From the NCBI RefSeq assembly GCF_029674545.1, contig NZ_CP121354.1:5093001-5157000 (forward strand): a stretch of 64,000 nt of DNA. The letters run 5' to 3'. The stretch is from Mesorhizobium sp. WSM4904 (lineage in GTDB: Bacteria; Pseudomonadota; Alphaproteobacteria; Rhizobiales; Rhizobiaceae). The position numbers and the translations under genes were made by a program. How positions within the stretch are numbered: position 1 is the first letter of the stretch; each line of letters starts with the position of its first letter. Shown here one piece after another: positions 1-7,931 of this stretch. The notes beneath the pieces are model-generated. The model made no database searches. It saw only the letters and a program-made list of their open reading frames with translations, and was not told the DNA's origin.

Positions 1-391
1 TCTGCTGGGCGGGCGGAGTGTGTTTGGGTGGGAGCCACATGACGGTGAGCCGAAGGCGCCGAAGAAAGGCGCTTGAGGCGCCGCGCTGTAACGCGCTGAC
101 AACGACCATCGGCCGGCGCTGCCCCTCATTGCCCTGCCGGGCATTTCTCCCCGTATAGTGACGGGGAGAAAGATGCTGTCATCGCCGCTTTCGCCAATTT
201 TCAACGCTGCTATGGGCGCCAGCGTCGCGGCCAGCCACCTTCTCCCCGTCACTATACGGGGAGAAGGTGCCGGCAGGCGGATGAGGGGCAGCGCCAGCGT
301 ATGTGATCTGGGAATCAAGCGGTCGCGCAACTCACACTTTGATTCACCAAGCTACACCAAGCGGCTGATTTCGCGATATCGATTGGCTCCG
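1..391. other. Window edge without a recognisable gene
   Basis: A plus-strand frame ends with TGA at 40-42 and may be the last codons of a gene outside the window, which is too short to judge. The rest is intergenic and holds a family A hairpin pair at 125-286. The open frames here read through the repeat and look spurious. Confidence 0.5.
125..286. repeat. Family A palindromic repeat pair
   Basis: Two inverted arms of about 46 bp (125-172 and 239-285) each hold the hairpin CTCCCCGT..ACGGGGAG next to a CTGCCGG tag. The arms are near-perfect reverse complements across a spacer of about 65 bp. The same arrangement recurs at 1.1, 2.3, 7.1, 32.3 and 38.0 kb. Confidence 0.8.
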
Positions 392-988
392 TCACCCCGC
401 CTTCCTCCCCATTATCCCGTAGTGCACCGTCAGCAGATCCAGCCCGATCTTCAGCAGCTTGACCACCACGTCGCGTCCGTCGCCGGTGCGTTCGGCGATG
501 GCCTTCACCGACTGGCCTTCGAGGCAGATTCTTCGCACCACTTCCGCCACCTCCCAGTGGGCAAGCACGGCTGCGGCCTGCGCGTGGGCGCGGCCGGCTG
601 ACAGCACGCGGTCGGGGATGCCGCCGCCGACGCGGCCGCCGTCGACGCGCTCGCTCCAGGATTGCGGCTGCAGGCCCTCGCGGGCGGCGCGCTCGAAATC
701 GTCGCGGAAGCGTTGGCCGGCCTCGCGCTGCTGGCGAGAGAGCGAGGTGATGCCCACCAGCGGATCGACATTGCGCAGGCGCACGATGCCGCCGGTGGAG
801 GTGTAGCCGCCGTTCGACACCTCGTAGACGCGGCGCGCCTCGGCCGTGCCGGGGGTGAGGCGCTGGCGGCCGAAGCGGTCCTCCTTCAGCGCGAAGTCGT
901 GGCCGATCTCGCGGCGTATGCGCACCTGCTCGGCCTCGCCCTTGGGGAGTTTCGGCGGTTGCGCTTTTTTCGAGGGTTTGCGGGGCAT
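392..988 (-). CDS. DUF6456-like HTH protein of phage-type early region
   Basis: A protein of 198 residues. It has a basic N-terminus, then the stretch LSRQQREAGQRFRDDFERA and a following QSWSERVDGG, which resemble the DUF6456 domain. The C-terminal third, with the segment SVKAIAERTGDG, looks like a small helix-turn-helix. The start at 988 is preferred over 1021 because AAGGA lies 7 bases upstream. It is the last of a minus-strand series (3868 to 392) that diverges from an S24 repressor, so it is probably an early or regulatory gene of a prophage-derived module. DNA binding is inferred from sequence look only. Confidence 0.65.
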   Translation of the reverse strand: MPRKPSKKAQPPKLPKGEAEQVRIRREIGHDFALKEDRFGRQRLTPGTAEARRVYEVSNGGYTSTGGIVRLRNVDPLVGITSLSRQQREAGQRFRDDFERAAREGLQPQSWSERVDGGRVGGGIPDRVLSAGRAHAQAAAVLAHWEVAEVVRRICLEGQSVKAIAERTGDGRDVVVKLLKIGLDLLTVHYGIMGRKAG

Positions 989-1038
989 GAGGCGGTCCTT
1001 GGGTTGGGTGGCAATTGGCAAGGCTGGCGGGACAGCGC

Positions 1039-1190
1039 CCCCTCTGCCCTGCCGGGCATCTCCCCCACTTGGGGGGAGATTGGCTGTGTTGTTCGCCCCA
1101 CCTTCTCCTGCAACGTAGGCGCTTAGCGAAAGCGGTGGCGAAAGCTGATCTCCCCCCTTGAGGGGGAGATGGCCGGCAGGCCAGAGGGGG
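1039..1190. repeat. Family A palindromic repeat pair
   Basis: Two inverted hairpins (CTCCCCCAC..GGGGGGAG on the left, CTCCCCCCTTGAGGGGGAG on the right) flank a central segment containing GCAACGTAGGCG. It lies between the DUF6456-like gene and the gene ending at 1212. Confidence 0.8.
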
Positions 1191-1211
1191 GTGCCTGGCG
1201 CCGGCGTATCA

Positions 1212-1565
1212 TCATTGCCGGCGGCGCTCCCCCTCTCCGTCCCGGCTGCGCCGCGCCACCTCGCTCTCGCGTTGCGGGGGCGAGGAAAGGAGCGCCCTTT
1301 TCGCCATCAACCCCCGCATCAGGCGTCTTTCCCGCACCTCGATCGAAAGCTGCGCGCTGGACGGACAGAACTGGACGTTGTCGACCTTGGCCTCGCCGCG
1401 GATGAAACGCTGGATCGCAGCCTGCACGTCGCAGAGCTCGGCGTCCTGCACGGCGGCCAGATAGCCGCGCAGCTGCATCTCGGCGTCAGCCAGTGCGGAT
1501 TGCGGGAAGCAACTGAACATCGCGGCCAGTGCTTTCGCCGCCTGCTGCAATTCGGCTGCGGTCAT
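1212..1565 (-). CDS. Hypothetical protein of phage-type module
   Basis: A protein of 117 residues starting MTAAELQQAAKALAAMF, with GAGGAG four bases upstream of the ATG at 1565. The start lies inside the 3' end of the upstream gene (overlap about 80 bp), which suggests translational coupling. The middle is helical with the segment VQAAIQRFIRGEAKVDNVQF, reminiscent of phage replication accessory proteins, but I do not recognise a family. The last 20 residues are Arg/Glu-rich and run into repeat-like DNA, so the true C-terminus may have been extended. Confidence 0.6.
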   Translation of the reverse strand: MTAAELQQAAKALAAMFSCFPQSALADAEMQLRGYLAAVQDAELCDVQAAIQRFIRGEAKVDNVQFCPSSAQLSIEVRERRLMRGLMAKRALLSSPPQRESEVARRSRDGEGERRRQ

Positions 1566-2193
1566 TGATCTCCTCGATGATTGCGTTGGCGGCATCGACA
1601 TGGGTCCTGCGGCGATGCCAGTTCTGTCCGGCTGAACGGCCCGAAGATGATTTCCCGTTCTTTTCCCGCGGAGCGGCAATCCTGGGAGAAAACGCCAGGG
1701 CGTTTTCTCCCGATGGATCTATGGCTTGTGGATTCATGGATTCTAGACTCTGGGATTCTGGACTCTGGGGTTTATCCTCCGCCTTATCCCCGCCCTTAAC
1801 CCGTCGCTTATCAGACGGCGAAAAAAACCTTTCCTTCGAGAGGCTTGGGTTGCCGCCCTTCAAGCCGTTGCGGCGCGCCGCGCGGGCCTTGCGGGCGTCG
1901 GCGATCATGCGCCTGGAATAGATGCGGCCGTGGCGATCGCGCGAGAAGACGCGGTTCTGCTCGAGCTCGGCAAGCAGGAGCCCAAGCTCCGTTTCCGCGC
2001 AGCCGGCAAGGCGGGCAAGCGCCGCCTCGTCCAGCCCCTTGCCGGCGATCGCGACATAGCCGACCGGCTCGTGCGCGGCGGCAACGCACAGCATGCGCAT
2101 CCACAGCCCCTGGGCTGCCAGCGAGCAGAGGCGCAGGTTCGGATCGGACTCCCAGTCCGACCAGAAGAATCTCGACCAGACCGTGCCGCTCAT
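1486..2193 (-). CDS. Phage-type replication/DUF1376-like protein
   Basis: A protein of 235 residues. The N-terminus MSGTVWSRFFWSDWES, followed by a stretch rich in Leu and Ala around GLWMRMLCVAAAHE, resembles phage replisome-organiser or DUF1376-type proteins, where a winged helix reads origin DNA. A basic linker (ARKARAARRNGLKGG) and a Ser/Pro/Lys-rich tail follow. An upstream in-frame Met at 2277 lies in repeat sequence and is rejected. Replication is inferred from similarity of the N-terminal pattern and from the neighbouring repressor. Confidence 0.6.
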   Translation of the reverse strand: MSGTVWSRFFWSDWESDPNLRLCSLAAQGLWMRMLCVAAAHEPVGYVAIAGKGLDEAALARLAGCAETELGLLLAELEQNRVFSRDRHGRIYSRRMIADARKARAARRNGLKGGNPSLSKERFFSPSDKRRVKGGDKAEDKPQSPESQSLESMNPQAIDPSGENALAFSPRIAAPREKNGKSSSGRSAGQNWHRRRTHVDAANAIIEEINDRSRIAAGGESTGRDVQLLPAIRTG

Positions 2194-2224
2194 GGGGAGG
2201 GCTCGCAAAGGCGGCTGGGCTCGA

Positions 2225-2378
2225 ATCTCCCCCCTCGAGGGGGAGATGGCCGGCAGGCCAGAGGGGTCGCCGCGCATGAAGCGCCAACGTCATCTCTGTC
2301 GCCGATGAGGCTGGCGCTCCATGCGCTAGGACCCCCTCTGTCGCCTTCGGCGACATCTCCCCCTCAAGGGGGGAGATT
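2225..2378. repeat. Family A palindromic repeat pair
   Basis: Inverted hairpins CTCCCCCCTCGAGGGGGAG (about 2227-2246) and CTCCCCCTCAAGGGGGGAG (about 2357-2376), with GGCCAGAGGGG and CCCCTCTG tags facing inward. It fills the gap between the GcrA-like gene and the replication-type gene. Confidence 0.8.
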
Positions 2379-2391
2379 AACAGCGCCATCA

Positions 2392-3117
2392 TCACATCCC
2401 CCTCCCACGATGGCCGTGAAACCTGGCATGGTGATGCGCGCAATAGCTCCGCGTGCCCGTGGTCGGCAGCCCACAGCACAGCATCTCCGGCCCCGGGCGC
2501 GCGCCGGGCGGATCGTCCTCGGCATCCTCGCGCAGTGCCAGGTCGATCGGCGCGCGGCAGCGGTTGAACAGGCAATCGAGGAAGCGCATGGCCGCGACAT
2601 GCGGCTGGCGGCCGGGATTTACCGGGGGCGGCGGCGCGGGGAGCTTGTAGAGCTGGGCTTCGGATTTTTCGCGCGCGCCGGGGGCGAGCCAGGCGGGCGG
2701 CAAGCTGCGCGCGGGTTTTCGCGACTTGGGCTTCTTGGGTTTGGGTGGGGTGCGGGCATTCGGCGGCGTGGAGAGCTCACTTCTTGAGAGGTCGGCGGGA
2801 CAGCGCCCCTTTCTGTCCTGCCGGACATCTCCCCCACGAGGGGGGAGATTGGCGGTTGCGGCGCTGGCGACCACCCTTCCCCGACGATCCGGCCGTGCGT
2901 GCTTCCTCGGCCTGCCGCCGGCGCGACCGCCTTTGGGGTTGGCGAAGCCGATGGCTCTAAGCCCGGCATTGCGATGCACGATGCCGATGATGGCGTTGCG
3001 CGAGACCGCGCTGCCGCGCAGCGCGCTGAAGCGGCCGGCGATGCGCGAGGCCGAAAGCCCCTCCCTCAGCCAGGCGGCGATCTCGTCGATTTCCTTTTCG
3101 GTGTAGGCGGCAGGCAT
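2392..3117 (-). CDS. GcrA-like cell-cycle regulator with internal repeat insertion
   Basis: A protein of 241 residues with both halves of a GcrA protein. The N-terminal HTH (residues 4-55) contains IAAWLREGLSASRIAGRF and then AIIGIVHRNAGLR. The C-terminal domain (about 185-236) has the Cys/His pattern C..PI, CCG, YCAHH typical of GcrA. GcrA works with sigma-70 at methylated GANTC sites in Caulobacter. Between the halves, residues 88-108 are the translation of a family A hairpin, and the linker is Pro/Lys-rich. It is longer than a typical GcrA of about 170 residues. It may be a phage-borne copy, since chromosomal gcrA usually sits elsewhere. Confidence 0.8.
   Translation of the reverse strand: MPAAYTEKEIDEIAAWLREGLSASRIAGRFSALRGSAVSRNAIIGIVHRNAGLRAIGFANPKGGRAGGRPRKHARPDRRGRVVASAATANLPPRGGDVRQDRKGRCPADLSRSELSTPPNARTPPKPKKPKSRKPARSLPPAWLAPGAREKSEAQLYKLPAPPPPVNPGRQPHVAAMRFLDCLFNRCRAPIDLALREDAEDDPPGARPGPEMLCCGLPTTGTRSYCAHHHARFHGHRGRGM
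2794..2853. repeat. Family A repeat arm inside the GcrA-like gene
   Basis: Contains CTGTCCTGCCGGACATCTCC followed by a CCCCCACGAGGGGGG hairpin, the same unit seen at 7036 and 32236. It is in frame with the surrounding gene and introduces no stop codon, adding about 20 residues between the HTH and the Cys-rich domain. Confidence 0.8.
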
Positions 3118-3227
3118 GTCTCATTCCATTGCTTGCGAAAGGCTTGGGCTTGCGAAGCGCTTGGCTTGCGGCCACGCGCCAGGGTTCGGCCGCGAGGCCG
3201 TTGGTCAGGTCAGGGAAAGGGTTGGAA

Positions 3228-3551
3228 TCAGGCGGCGCCGGGCGCCGCACCAAGCAGTCGAAGAAGCGCGGCTTCGGCCGCCGCGCGCGTCAGGCCCGAC
3301 ACCGCCCGGCCCGTCATCCGGTCGAACAGGATGACGGTGCCGTCCTCGGTGCGGATGCAGCTTGTGCCGCCCGAATTTGGGGCCGGAGAATTGGGGGCCG
3401 GAGCCGGGGGAGGAACGGCTCCGGCCGTTCCGGTGAACCGGGGTGCGGGCGGTTCGACCGGATCCGGGGCAAAAGCCCCGGAATGCGCCCGGACCGGGGA
3501 GGAGGACAGTCCGGACGATTGGAATTCGTGGATAGAGGGACGCGCGTTCAT
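3228..3551 (-). CDS. Hypothetical proline-rich protein
   Basis: A protein of 107 residues starting MNARPSIHEFQSSG. Its ATG overlaps the stop of the upstream HTH gene (TCAT at 3548-3551), so the two are translationally coupled. The centre is Pro/Ala-rich, and the C-terminal 45 residues (TSCIRTEDGTVILFDRMTGR) look globular. No family recognised. Its position suggests a role in the phage-type early operon. Confidence 0.6.
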   Translation of the reverse strand: MNARPSIHEFQSSGLSSSPVRAHSGAFAPDPVEPPAPRFTGTAGAVPPPAPAPNSPAPNSGGTSCIRTEDGTVILFDRMTGRAVSGLTRAAAEAALLRLLGAAPGAA

Positions 3552-3868
3552 GCCGCCTCCCCTTGCATTGCGGCGGCGCGGCCGGCCAGCCACTCGTAGC
3601 TTACGCCGGCAATGCCCAGCCTGCGGCTTGCGGCCACCACATGCGGCCAGTGCTGCGGCGCGATGCGGCCACGGCGGCGCATCTGGCGGGCGGCCTCGTA
3701 GCCGCAGCCGACATCGGCGGCGAAGGCGCCGATGCTCTGCCAGGAATCAATTAGCTCCGAGATACTCGTGGGCAGCCCCGAGATGCTCGTGGGCGGCCGC
3801 GAGATGCTCGTGGGCGACCGCGAGATGATCACGGGTGATGCGGAAATGCTTGCGGGATGCTCATTCAT
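3548..3868 (-). CDS. Cro-like HTH protein with N-terminal heptad repeat
   Basis: A protein of 106 residues. The C-terminal part (about 39-100) contains SIGAFAADVGCGYEAARQM, RRRGRIAPQHW and VVAASRRLGIAG, the layout of small phage Cro/CII-type HTH proteins encoded opposite an S24 repressor. The first 35 residues are a 7-residue repeat (ISxSPTS type) encoded by 21-bp tandem repeats, so the native start could lie downstream. It diverges from the repressor across a shared operator region at 3876-3949, as expected for a cro/cI switch. Confidence 0.65.
   Translation of the reverse strand: MNEHPASISASPVIISRSPTSISRPPTSISGLPTSISELIDSWQSIGAFAADVGCGYEAARQMRRRGRIAPQHWPHVVAASRRLGIAGVSYEWLAGRAAAMQGEAA
3758..3862. 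repeat. 21-bp tandem repeat, five units
   Basis: Five consecutive 21-bp units begin CGAGATGCTCGTGGGCG or close variants, at 3758, 3779, 3800, 3821 and 3842. The first three are nearly identical and the last two degenerate. The array encodes the N-terminus of the Cro-like protein. Confidence 0.85.
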
Positions 3869-3875
3869 GCGCTAA

Positions 3876-3949
3876 GCGTACGTTATGTACGAATGGCGCG
3901 CAAGCGAAATCGTACAATTCGGACGATAATTTTCAGGCATTTTGTACGA
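3876..3949. promoter_or_regulatory. Operator cluster of the S24 repressor
   Basis: Two 17-bp palindromes fit TCGTAC-N5-GTACGA: 3876-3892 (GCGTACGTTATGTACGA) and 3910-3926 (TCGTACAATTCGGACGA), 34 bp apart. A half-site GTACGA ends at 3949 and touches the repressor start codon. They sit between divergent cro-like and repressor genes. The same 17-mers recur at 6565-6616. Binding is inferred from position and symmetry. Confidence 0.75.
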
Positions 3950-4593
3950 TGATGGATTCCCGGCACCGATTGCAGCAGGCGCGCGCCCAGGCCGGCTATG
4001 CCACGCCCAGCGATGCGGCGCGCGCGCTGCGCGACATCAACAAGAACACCCTGATCAGCCACGAGAACGGCAACCGGCCGCTGTCGCGCAAGGCGGCTGA
4101 GAAATACGGCCGGCTGTTCAACGTCGACCCCGGCTGGCTCCTTTTCGATGCTGGCTTGGGGGGCGACGGCGCCGAAGCCGCGCCGGTGCACCTTGCCGCC
4201 TCGCCGGTCACCATCGACGTGCCGATCGTGTCCTGGATCAGCGCCGGCGAGCTCGGCAGCCAGGACAGCGTCGTCAACCTCTCGGACTATCCGACCATCC
4301 CGACCGCCGACCTCGAGGAAGGCGAGTGGATCGCGCTGCGCGTCGACGGTCCGTCGATGAACAAGATCTCGCCGCCGGATTCGATCATCTTCGTCAACCT
4401 GCGCGACAAGCGGCTGGTGACCAATGGCTGCTACGTGATCGCCGACGAGACGGGCCGCGCCACCTACAAGCGCTACCGCCCGAACGACACCCCGCCCTTC
4501 CAGCCGGCGTCCTATCTCGACATCCCGCCGCCGGAGCTGGAGGGGGCGATCACCATCATTGGGCGGGTGAGAAGGTCGATAATCGATATGTGA
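3949..4593 (+). CDS. S24/LexA-type phage repressor (XRE HTH + peptidase)
   Basis: A protein of 214 residues. The N-terminal HTH (about 5-66) is atypical XRE and ends in FNVDPGWLLF. The C-terminal S24 domain has the cleavage pair Ala-Gly at about 99-100 (WISAGE), Ser at about 136 (VDGPSMNKI) and Lys at about 174 (RATYKRY), the residues needed for RecA-stimulated self-cleavage. The start is placed at the ATGATG at 3949, since longer readings cross the operators. It should repress itself, the divergent cro-like gene and the distant gene at 6642 until DNA damage. Confidence 0.85.
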   Translation: MMDSRHRLQQARAQAGYATPSDAARALRDINKNTLISHENGNRPLSRKAAEKYGRLFNVDPGWLLFDAGLGGDGAEAAPVHLAASPVTIDVPIVSWISAGELGSQDSVVNLSDYPTIPTADLEEGEWIALRVDGPSMNKISPPDSIIFVNLRDKRLVTNGCYVIADETGRATYKRYRPNDTPPFQPASYLDIPPPELEGAITIIGRVRRSIIDM

Positions 4594-4745
4594 GGATAAT
4601 ATCGATCGAGGAGGAGAAAGCGCCTCGCAGTAGCGTCGCGGCTTCGCCGAAGAACAAAAAAAGAACTTCGGACTTGTACTTGTCCTCAAAATCCCCTTAG
4701 ATCACGGATACGTGGGATTGGGGTCCCGTTTGCCGGGAGGGGGTC

Positions 4746-5618
4746 ATGTACAAATCGATCAGGGGAAATCTGCGTTTCATCGTGCTGGCGCAGGCCTTTG
4801 TGCTGACGGAGCCGGCCGTCCTGCATGCCGAGGACGCGGACTATCATCCGCAGAACTTCACCCAGCCGCTGAGCGTCGCCAGGGGCACGATTAACCCGGC
4901 TGGCGGCGGCGCCGTCTACCTGAAGCCGGAGGACAGGTGCAATCTGGTGGTGAAGGAGTTCGGCTGGGACCGTGACCAGTGCGGCACGATCGACCAGCTG
5001 ATCTTCGGCTTCACGCCGGAGATCGACAACCTCACCGTCGAGCAGCCCGTCTCGGACGGCTATGTCAGCCTGGCCGACTGGGACAGCGCCGGCCGCGGCG
5101 AAGAGATCAGCGCCATCGAGGAGAGCTTCAAGGAATCGGTGAAGGCGCAATCCGAGCGCGTCGGACAGGAGATCCGCTTCGACGGCTGGCTGGTCTATCC
5201 GCAAATCGACAAGGCCAGGAACATCCTCTATTACGCCAACATCCTGAACTGGGGCGGCGACAGGACGATCAACATCTCCGTCTCGATCTTCGACCGGCAG
5301 GGCTATGTCCCGATGAAGATCGTGCCGGTGAACGGCAACATCGCGGCCGAGTCCGTGCTGAAGATCGTCGAAGCATCGGCCACAGCCTACAAGCCGAAGG
5401 CCGGCTCTTCCTATTTCGAACATTCCAGCGGCGACAAGGTCGCCGGCTACGGCGCGCTGGGCGTGCTGGCGGCGATGCTCGGCGTCAAATTCGGCAAGGC
5501 CGCCGGCGTCGGCCTCATCGCGCTCGCCCTGGTGGTGCTGAAGAAAGGCGCCTTCCTGCTGTTGCTTCCGCTGGTCTGGCTGAGAAAGCTGTTCAGCAGG
5601 AACAAGGCGGACAGTTGA
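4746..5618 (+). CDS. DUF2167 family membrane protein
   Basis: A protein of 290 residues with an N-terminal signal-like segment ending near HAEDAD. The central domain has the DUF2167 features GWLVYPQIDKARNILYYAN and INISVSIFDRQGYVPM. Two hydrophobic segments near the C-terminus (about 230-275) precede a basic tail RKLFSRNK. DUF2167 proteins are predicted envelope proteins of unknown function. This one lies between two operator-controlled loci but has no such operator of its own, so it may be unrelated to the repressor module. Confidence 0.8.
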   Translation: MYKSIRGNLRFIVLAQAFVLTEPAVLHAEDADYHPQNFTQPLSVARGTINPAGGGAVYLKPEDRCNLVVKEFGWDRDQCGTIDQLIFGFTPEIDNLTVEQPVSDGYVSLADWDSAGRGEEISAIEESFKESVKAQSERVGQEIRFDGWLVYPQIDKARNILYYANILNWGGDRTINISVSIFDRQGYVPMKIVPVNGNIAAESVLKIVEASATAYKPKAGSSYFEHSSGDKVAGYGALGVLAAMLGVKFGKAAGVGLIALALVVLKKGAFLLLLPLVWLRKLFSRNKADS

Positions 5619-5674
5619 GCTTGGGAGGCCGGCAAATAGCAGACCGGGCGGATGAAAGCAGTCTGATACAGCTG

Positions 5675-6475
5675 ATGCGAAAATGGCGCCTGCCGTTGTT
5701 GCTGCTGCTGGCCTGCCTTGTCGCGCTCGACGTCCGCGGCGCCATGGGGATCGCCGCCAATCTCACTTACGCGGCCTGCCTCGGCAATCCGGCTGACCCA
5801 GCCCAGCGGATCGAAGCCTGCACACAAATCATCGACAACAAGGCTGAGGGTCCAGACAAGCGCGCGACGGCCTACTTCAAGCGTGCCTACGCCTGGTCAA
5901 TGGAAGGCGATCTCGACCGCGCCATCTCCGATAGCGACCAGGCGATAAGCCTCAATCCCGAATACGCATCCGCTTACTACAACCGAGGCTATGACTGGGC
6001 GCTAAAGGGCGATTACGACCGGGCTATTGCCGATTATGGTCAGGCGATCGCCTTCGATCCGACGCTCGTCGGAGTCTATGAAAATCGTGGCCAGAGCTGG
6101 GGCGGCAAAGGCGACTATGACCGCGCCATTGCCGACTTCAACGTGGCAATCGGGCTCGATCCGAAAGGCGCCTACGCCTATTACGGACGGGGCTTAGCCT
6201 GGTCCTACAAGGGCGACGACGACCTTGCGATCGCGGACTACGACCGGGCCGTGGACCTCGATCCGACGCTGGCCGATGCATATTACGCGCTGGGTCTCGC
6301 CTGGGCACACAAGGGCGACCACGACCAGGCCATTGTCGACTACGGCCGGGCAATCGCGCTCAATCAGAAATCCGCCGATTTCTACAACGCCCGAAGCAAA
6401 TCATGGACGGCGAAGGGGAACCGCGAACGCGCCGAGGCCGACCGGAAGATGGCGGCCGGCATCCAAGGAAAGTAG
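5675..6475 (+). CDS. Secreted tetratricopeptide-repeat protein
   Basis: A protein of 266 residues with an N-terminal signal peptide (MRKWRLPLLLLLACLVAL), then about six 34-residue TPR units, each of the form KGDYDRAIADYxQAIxLDP. TPRs mediate protein-protein contacts, so this is likely a periplasmic scaffold. It follows the DUF2167 gene by 56 bp on the same strand and could be co-transcribed. No catalytic domain is seen. Confidence 0.8.
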   Translation: MRKWRLPLLLLLACLVALDVRGAMGIAANLTYAACLGNPADPAQRIEACTQIIDNKAEGPDKRATAYFKRAYAWSMEGDLDRAISDSDQAISLNPEYASAYYNRGYDWALKGDYDRAIADYGQAIAFDPTLVGVYENRGQSWGGKGDYDRAIADFNVAIGLDPKGAYAYYGRGLAWSYKGDDDLAIADYDRAVDLDPTLADAYYALGLAWAHKGDHDQAIVDYGRAIALNQKSADFYNARSKSWTAKGNRERAEADRKMAAGIQGK

Positions 6476-6564
6476 CGCGCCGCCAGGGCCTTAGAAGCGC
6501 CGGCAGATCACGGTGCGGGAGTGCGAGAGCTCGTGTTGTAAGATCTCGCGGCTTTCTGAAACCA

Positions 6565-6616
6565 TCGTTCAAATTGTACGAATCTTGCTTGACCGTATTT
6601 CGTACATAAAGTACGA
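6565..6616 (+). promoter_or_regulatory. Distal operator pair of the S24 repressor
   Basis: Two 17-mers, 6565-6581 (TCGTTCAAATTGTACGA) and 6600-6616 (TCGTACATAAAGTACGA), lie 35 bp apart. They match the operator form and spacing at 3876-3926. The second has perfect 6-bp arms. They lie directly upstream of the gene at 6642, with TTGACC-like sequence between them that could be a -35 element. Confidence 0.75.
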
Positions 6617-6641
6617 TAGTCTCTCCTCCGAGGGGACGTCC

Positions 6642-6989
6642 TTGAACACCGCGAACCATGCCGCTTTCGCCGATCTCTCCCGCCCATTGCTCTCGCCACT
6701 GCCGCTCGCCGTGCGTGAGCGGTTGGCCGGCGCCTGGCGCATGGCCAGCCAGGACATTGCCGACGACATCCGCTTCATCCGGCAATATCTGAAGGTGATC
6801 GCCGAGAAAGACGAGCGGCTTTCGACCGGCACGCTGGTGCACGGCCGCGCCTATGTCGAGGCCTGCGCGGCCTGGCTGCCGGAAACGGTGGCGCGATATT
6901 TGCGGAACCTCAGGCTGATCAGCGAGTGCGAATGCGCGATGACCGCGGCCGGCGTGCGGTTCGCGAAGTCGAGCGATGCGTGGGAATGA
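6642..6989 (+). CDS. Operator-controlled small protein of unknown function
   Basis: A protein of 115 residues if it starts at the TTG at 6642, which has GAGGGG six bases upstream. A longer reading from 6513 would run through both operators. It is mostly helical (DIADDIRFIRQYLKVIAEKDE) with no recognised domain or membrane segment. Because it carries the repressor's operators, it is probably induced together with the cro-like gene, perhaps as a DNA-damage-induced effector or antirepressor; that is inference only. Confidence 0.55.
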   Translation: MNTANHAAFADLSRPLLSPLPLAVRERLAGAWRMASQDIADDIRFIRQYLKVIAEKDERLSTGTLVHGRAYVEACAAWLPETVARYLRNLRLISECECAMTAAGVRFAKSSDAWE

Positions 6990-7035
6990 TGCGCCCCTTC
7001 CTTTGCTCGGCAAAGAGAAGAACAAGACCGAACGC

Positions 7036-7200
7036 CGGCGGGACGGCGCCCCCCTGTCCTGCCGGACGTCTCCCCCACTTGGGGGAAGATTGGCAGTTTT
7101 GGCGACGGCGCCTTTCTTGCAACGTTGGCGATTAGCGAAAGCGACCGCGACAATCCGATCTCCCCACCTGTGGGGGAGATCTCCGGCAGGACAGAGGGGG
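7036..7200. repeat. Family A palindromic repeat pair
   Basis: Inverted arms: CTGTCCTGCCGG with CTCCCCCACTTGGGGGAAG on the left, and CTCCCCACCTGTGGGGGAG with CCGGCAGGACAG on the right. The spacer holds GCAACGTTGGCGATTAGCG, which matches the spacer of the 1.1 kb copy. Confidence 0.8.
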
Positions 7201-7393
7201 CGCGAAGGAACGCGGCGAAGACAATTGCCGCCGCCGGAACGCGAACAATCATGGCCTCTGCAACCTTCGGCTCCGCGCCGCAAGAAATGCATCGTTTCAC
7301 ACAATTGCCAATTGGTGGACGCAGGCGAGCGGGCGGTAGTTAATTCGTCTCAGCGAACGAGGGTAAGCCGTAATACCAGGAGGAACTGGTTTG

Positions 7394-7603
7394 ATGGACC
7401 ACCAAATCGACATCGGCATACAGCCCGACGATCAGCCTTACGAAATCGCCTCATTTGCGAGGAAGCACGGCCTGACGATTCCCGTCGCGGACGCGGTCCT
7501 TTTCGCCAAGGGGCCGTCGCCGTCGCGGGCCGCCTGCGATACGGCAGCGCTGGCCCTCCTCTGCGCGGTCGCCCAATACGCCAGGAAGCAAGGGGCGCGC
7601 TAG
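7394..7603 (+). CDS. Small protein, DUF3606-like
   Basis: A protein of 69 residues starting MDHQIDIGIQPDD. AGGAGG at 7378-7383 supports this ATG or the TTG just before it at 7391. The stretch YEIASFARKHGLTIPVADAV resembles the short DUF3606 family common in Rhizobiales. Function unknown. A family D repeat follows immediately. Confidence 0.5.
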   Translation: MDHQIDIGIQPDDQPYEIASFARKHGLTIPVADAVLFAKGPSPSRAACDTAALALLCAVAQYARKQGAR

Positions 7604-7604
7604 A

Positions 7605-7806
7605 GCGTTTCACGGTTTCACGGAAACGGCGAACCGCTCTATCTCTTTGTTCTGACGCAATTCCGGACGGAAAACCGCTACGCACTTTTCCTGGAATTGC
7701 GCTAAAGCGGTCGTGATCTTTCAGATTCGCTCCATGCGCTTTAGGCTTTTGATCTTACGCATGTCTTTGTCCCGAAACCGGTTCCCGCTTTCGGGAGACA
7801 TGATCT
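7605..7806. repeat. Family D composite repeat
   Basis: Starts with a GTTTCACGG..CCG segment, continues with CTCTTTGTTCTGACGCAATTC and a GGAATTGC arm, and ends with CATGTCTTTGTCCCGAAACC...GGGAGACATGA, an inverted pair. Related sequence occurs at 12558 and 29717 and, for its last part, 59456. Confidence 0.7.
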
Positions 7807-7931
7807 AACCGTTCGGAGCCCCTCCCTTCTCCTCTTGCAGGAGAAGGAAAGGGCGCGGCGTTCTCGTGCCCTTTCGGCTGTTGTCGGGATGGCCGGCGGC
7901 GCGTGGGCCGCCCGCTTGGGGCCGCCTGAAA

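Noticed and set aside
2191..2277. N-terminal extension of the replication-type protein
   Set aside because: The extra codons are a translated family A repeat. The ATG at 2193 gives a normal start.
6513..6641. Longer reading of the operator-controlled gene
   Set aside because: It would place both operators inside the coding region. The TTG at 6642 with a ribosome site fits better.
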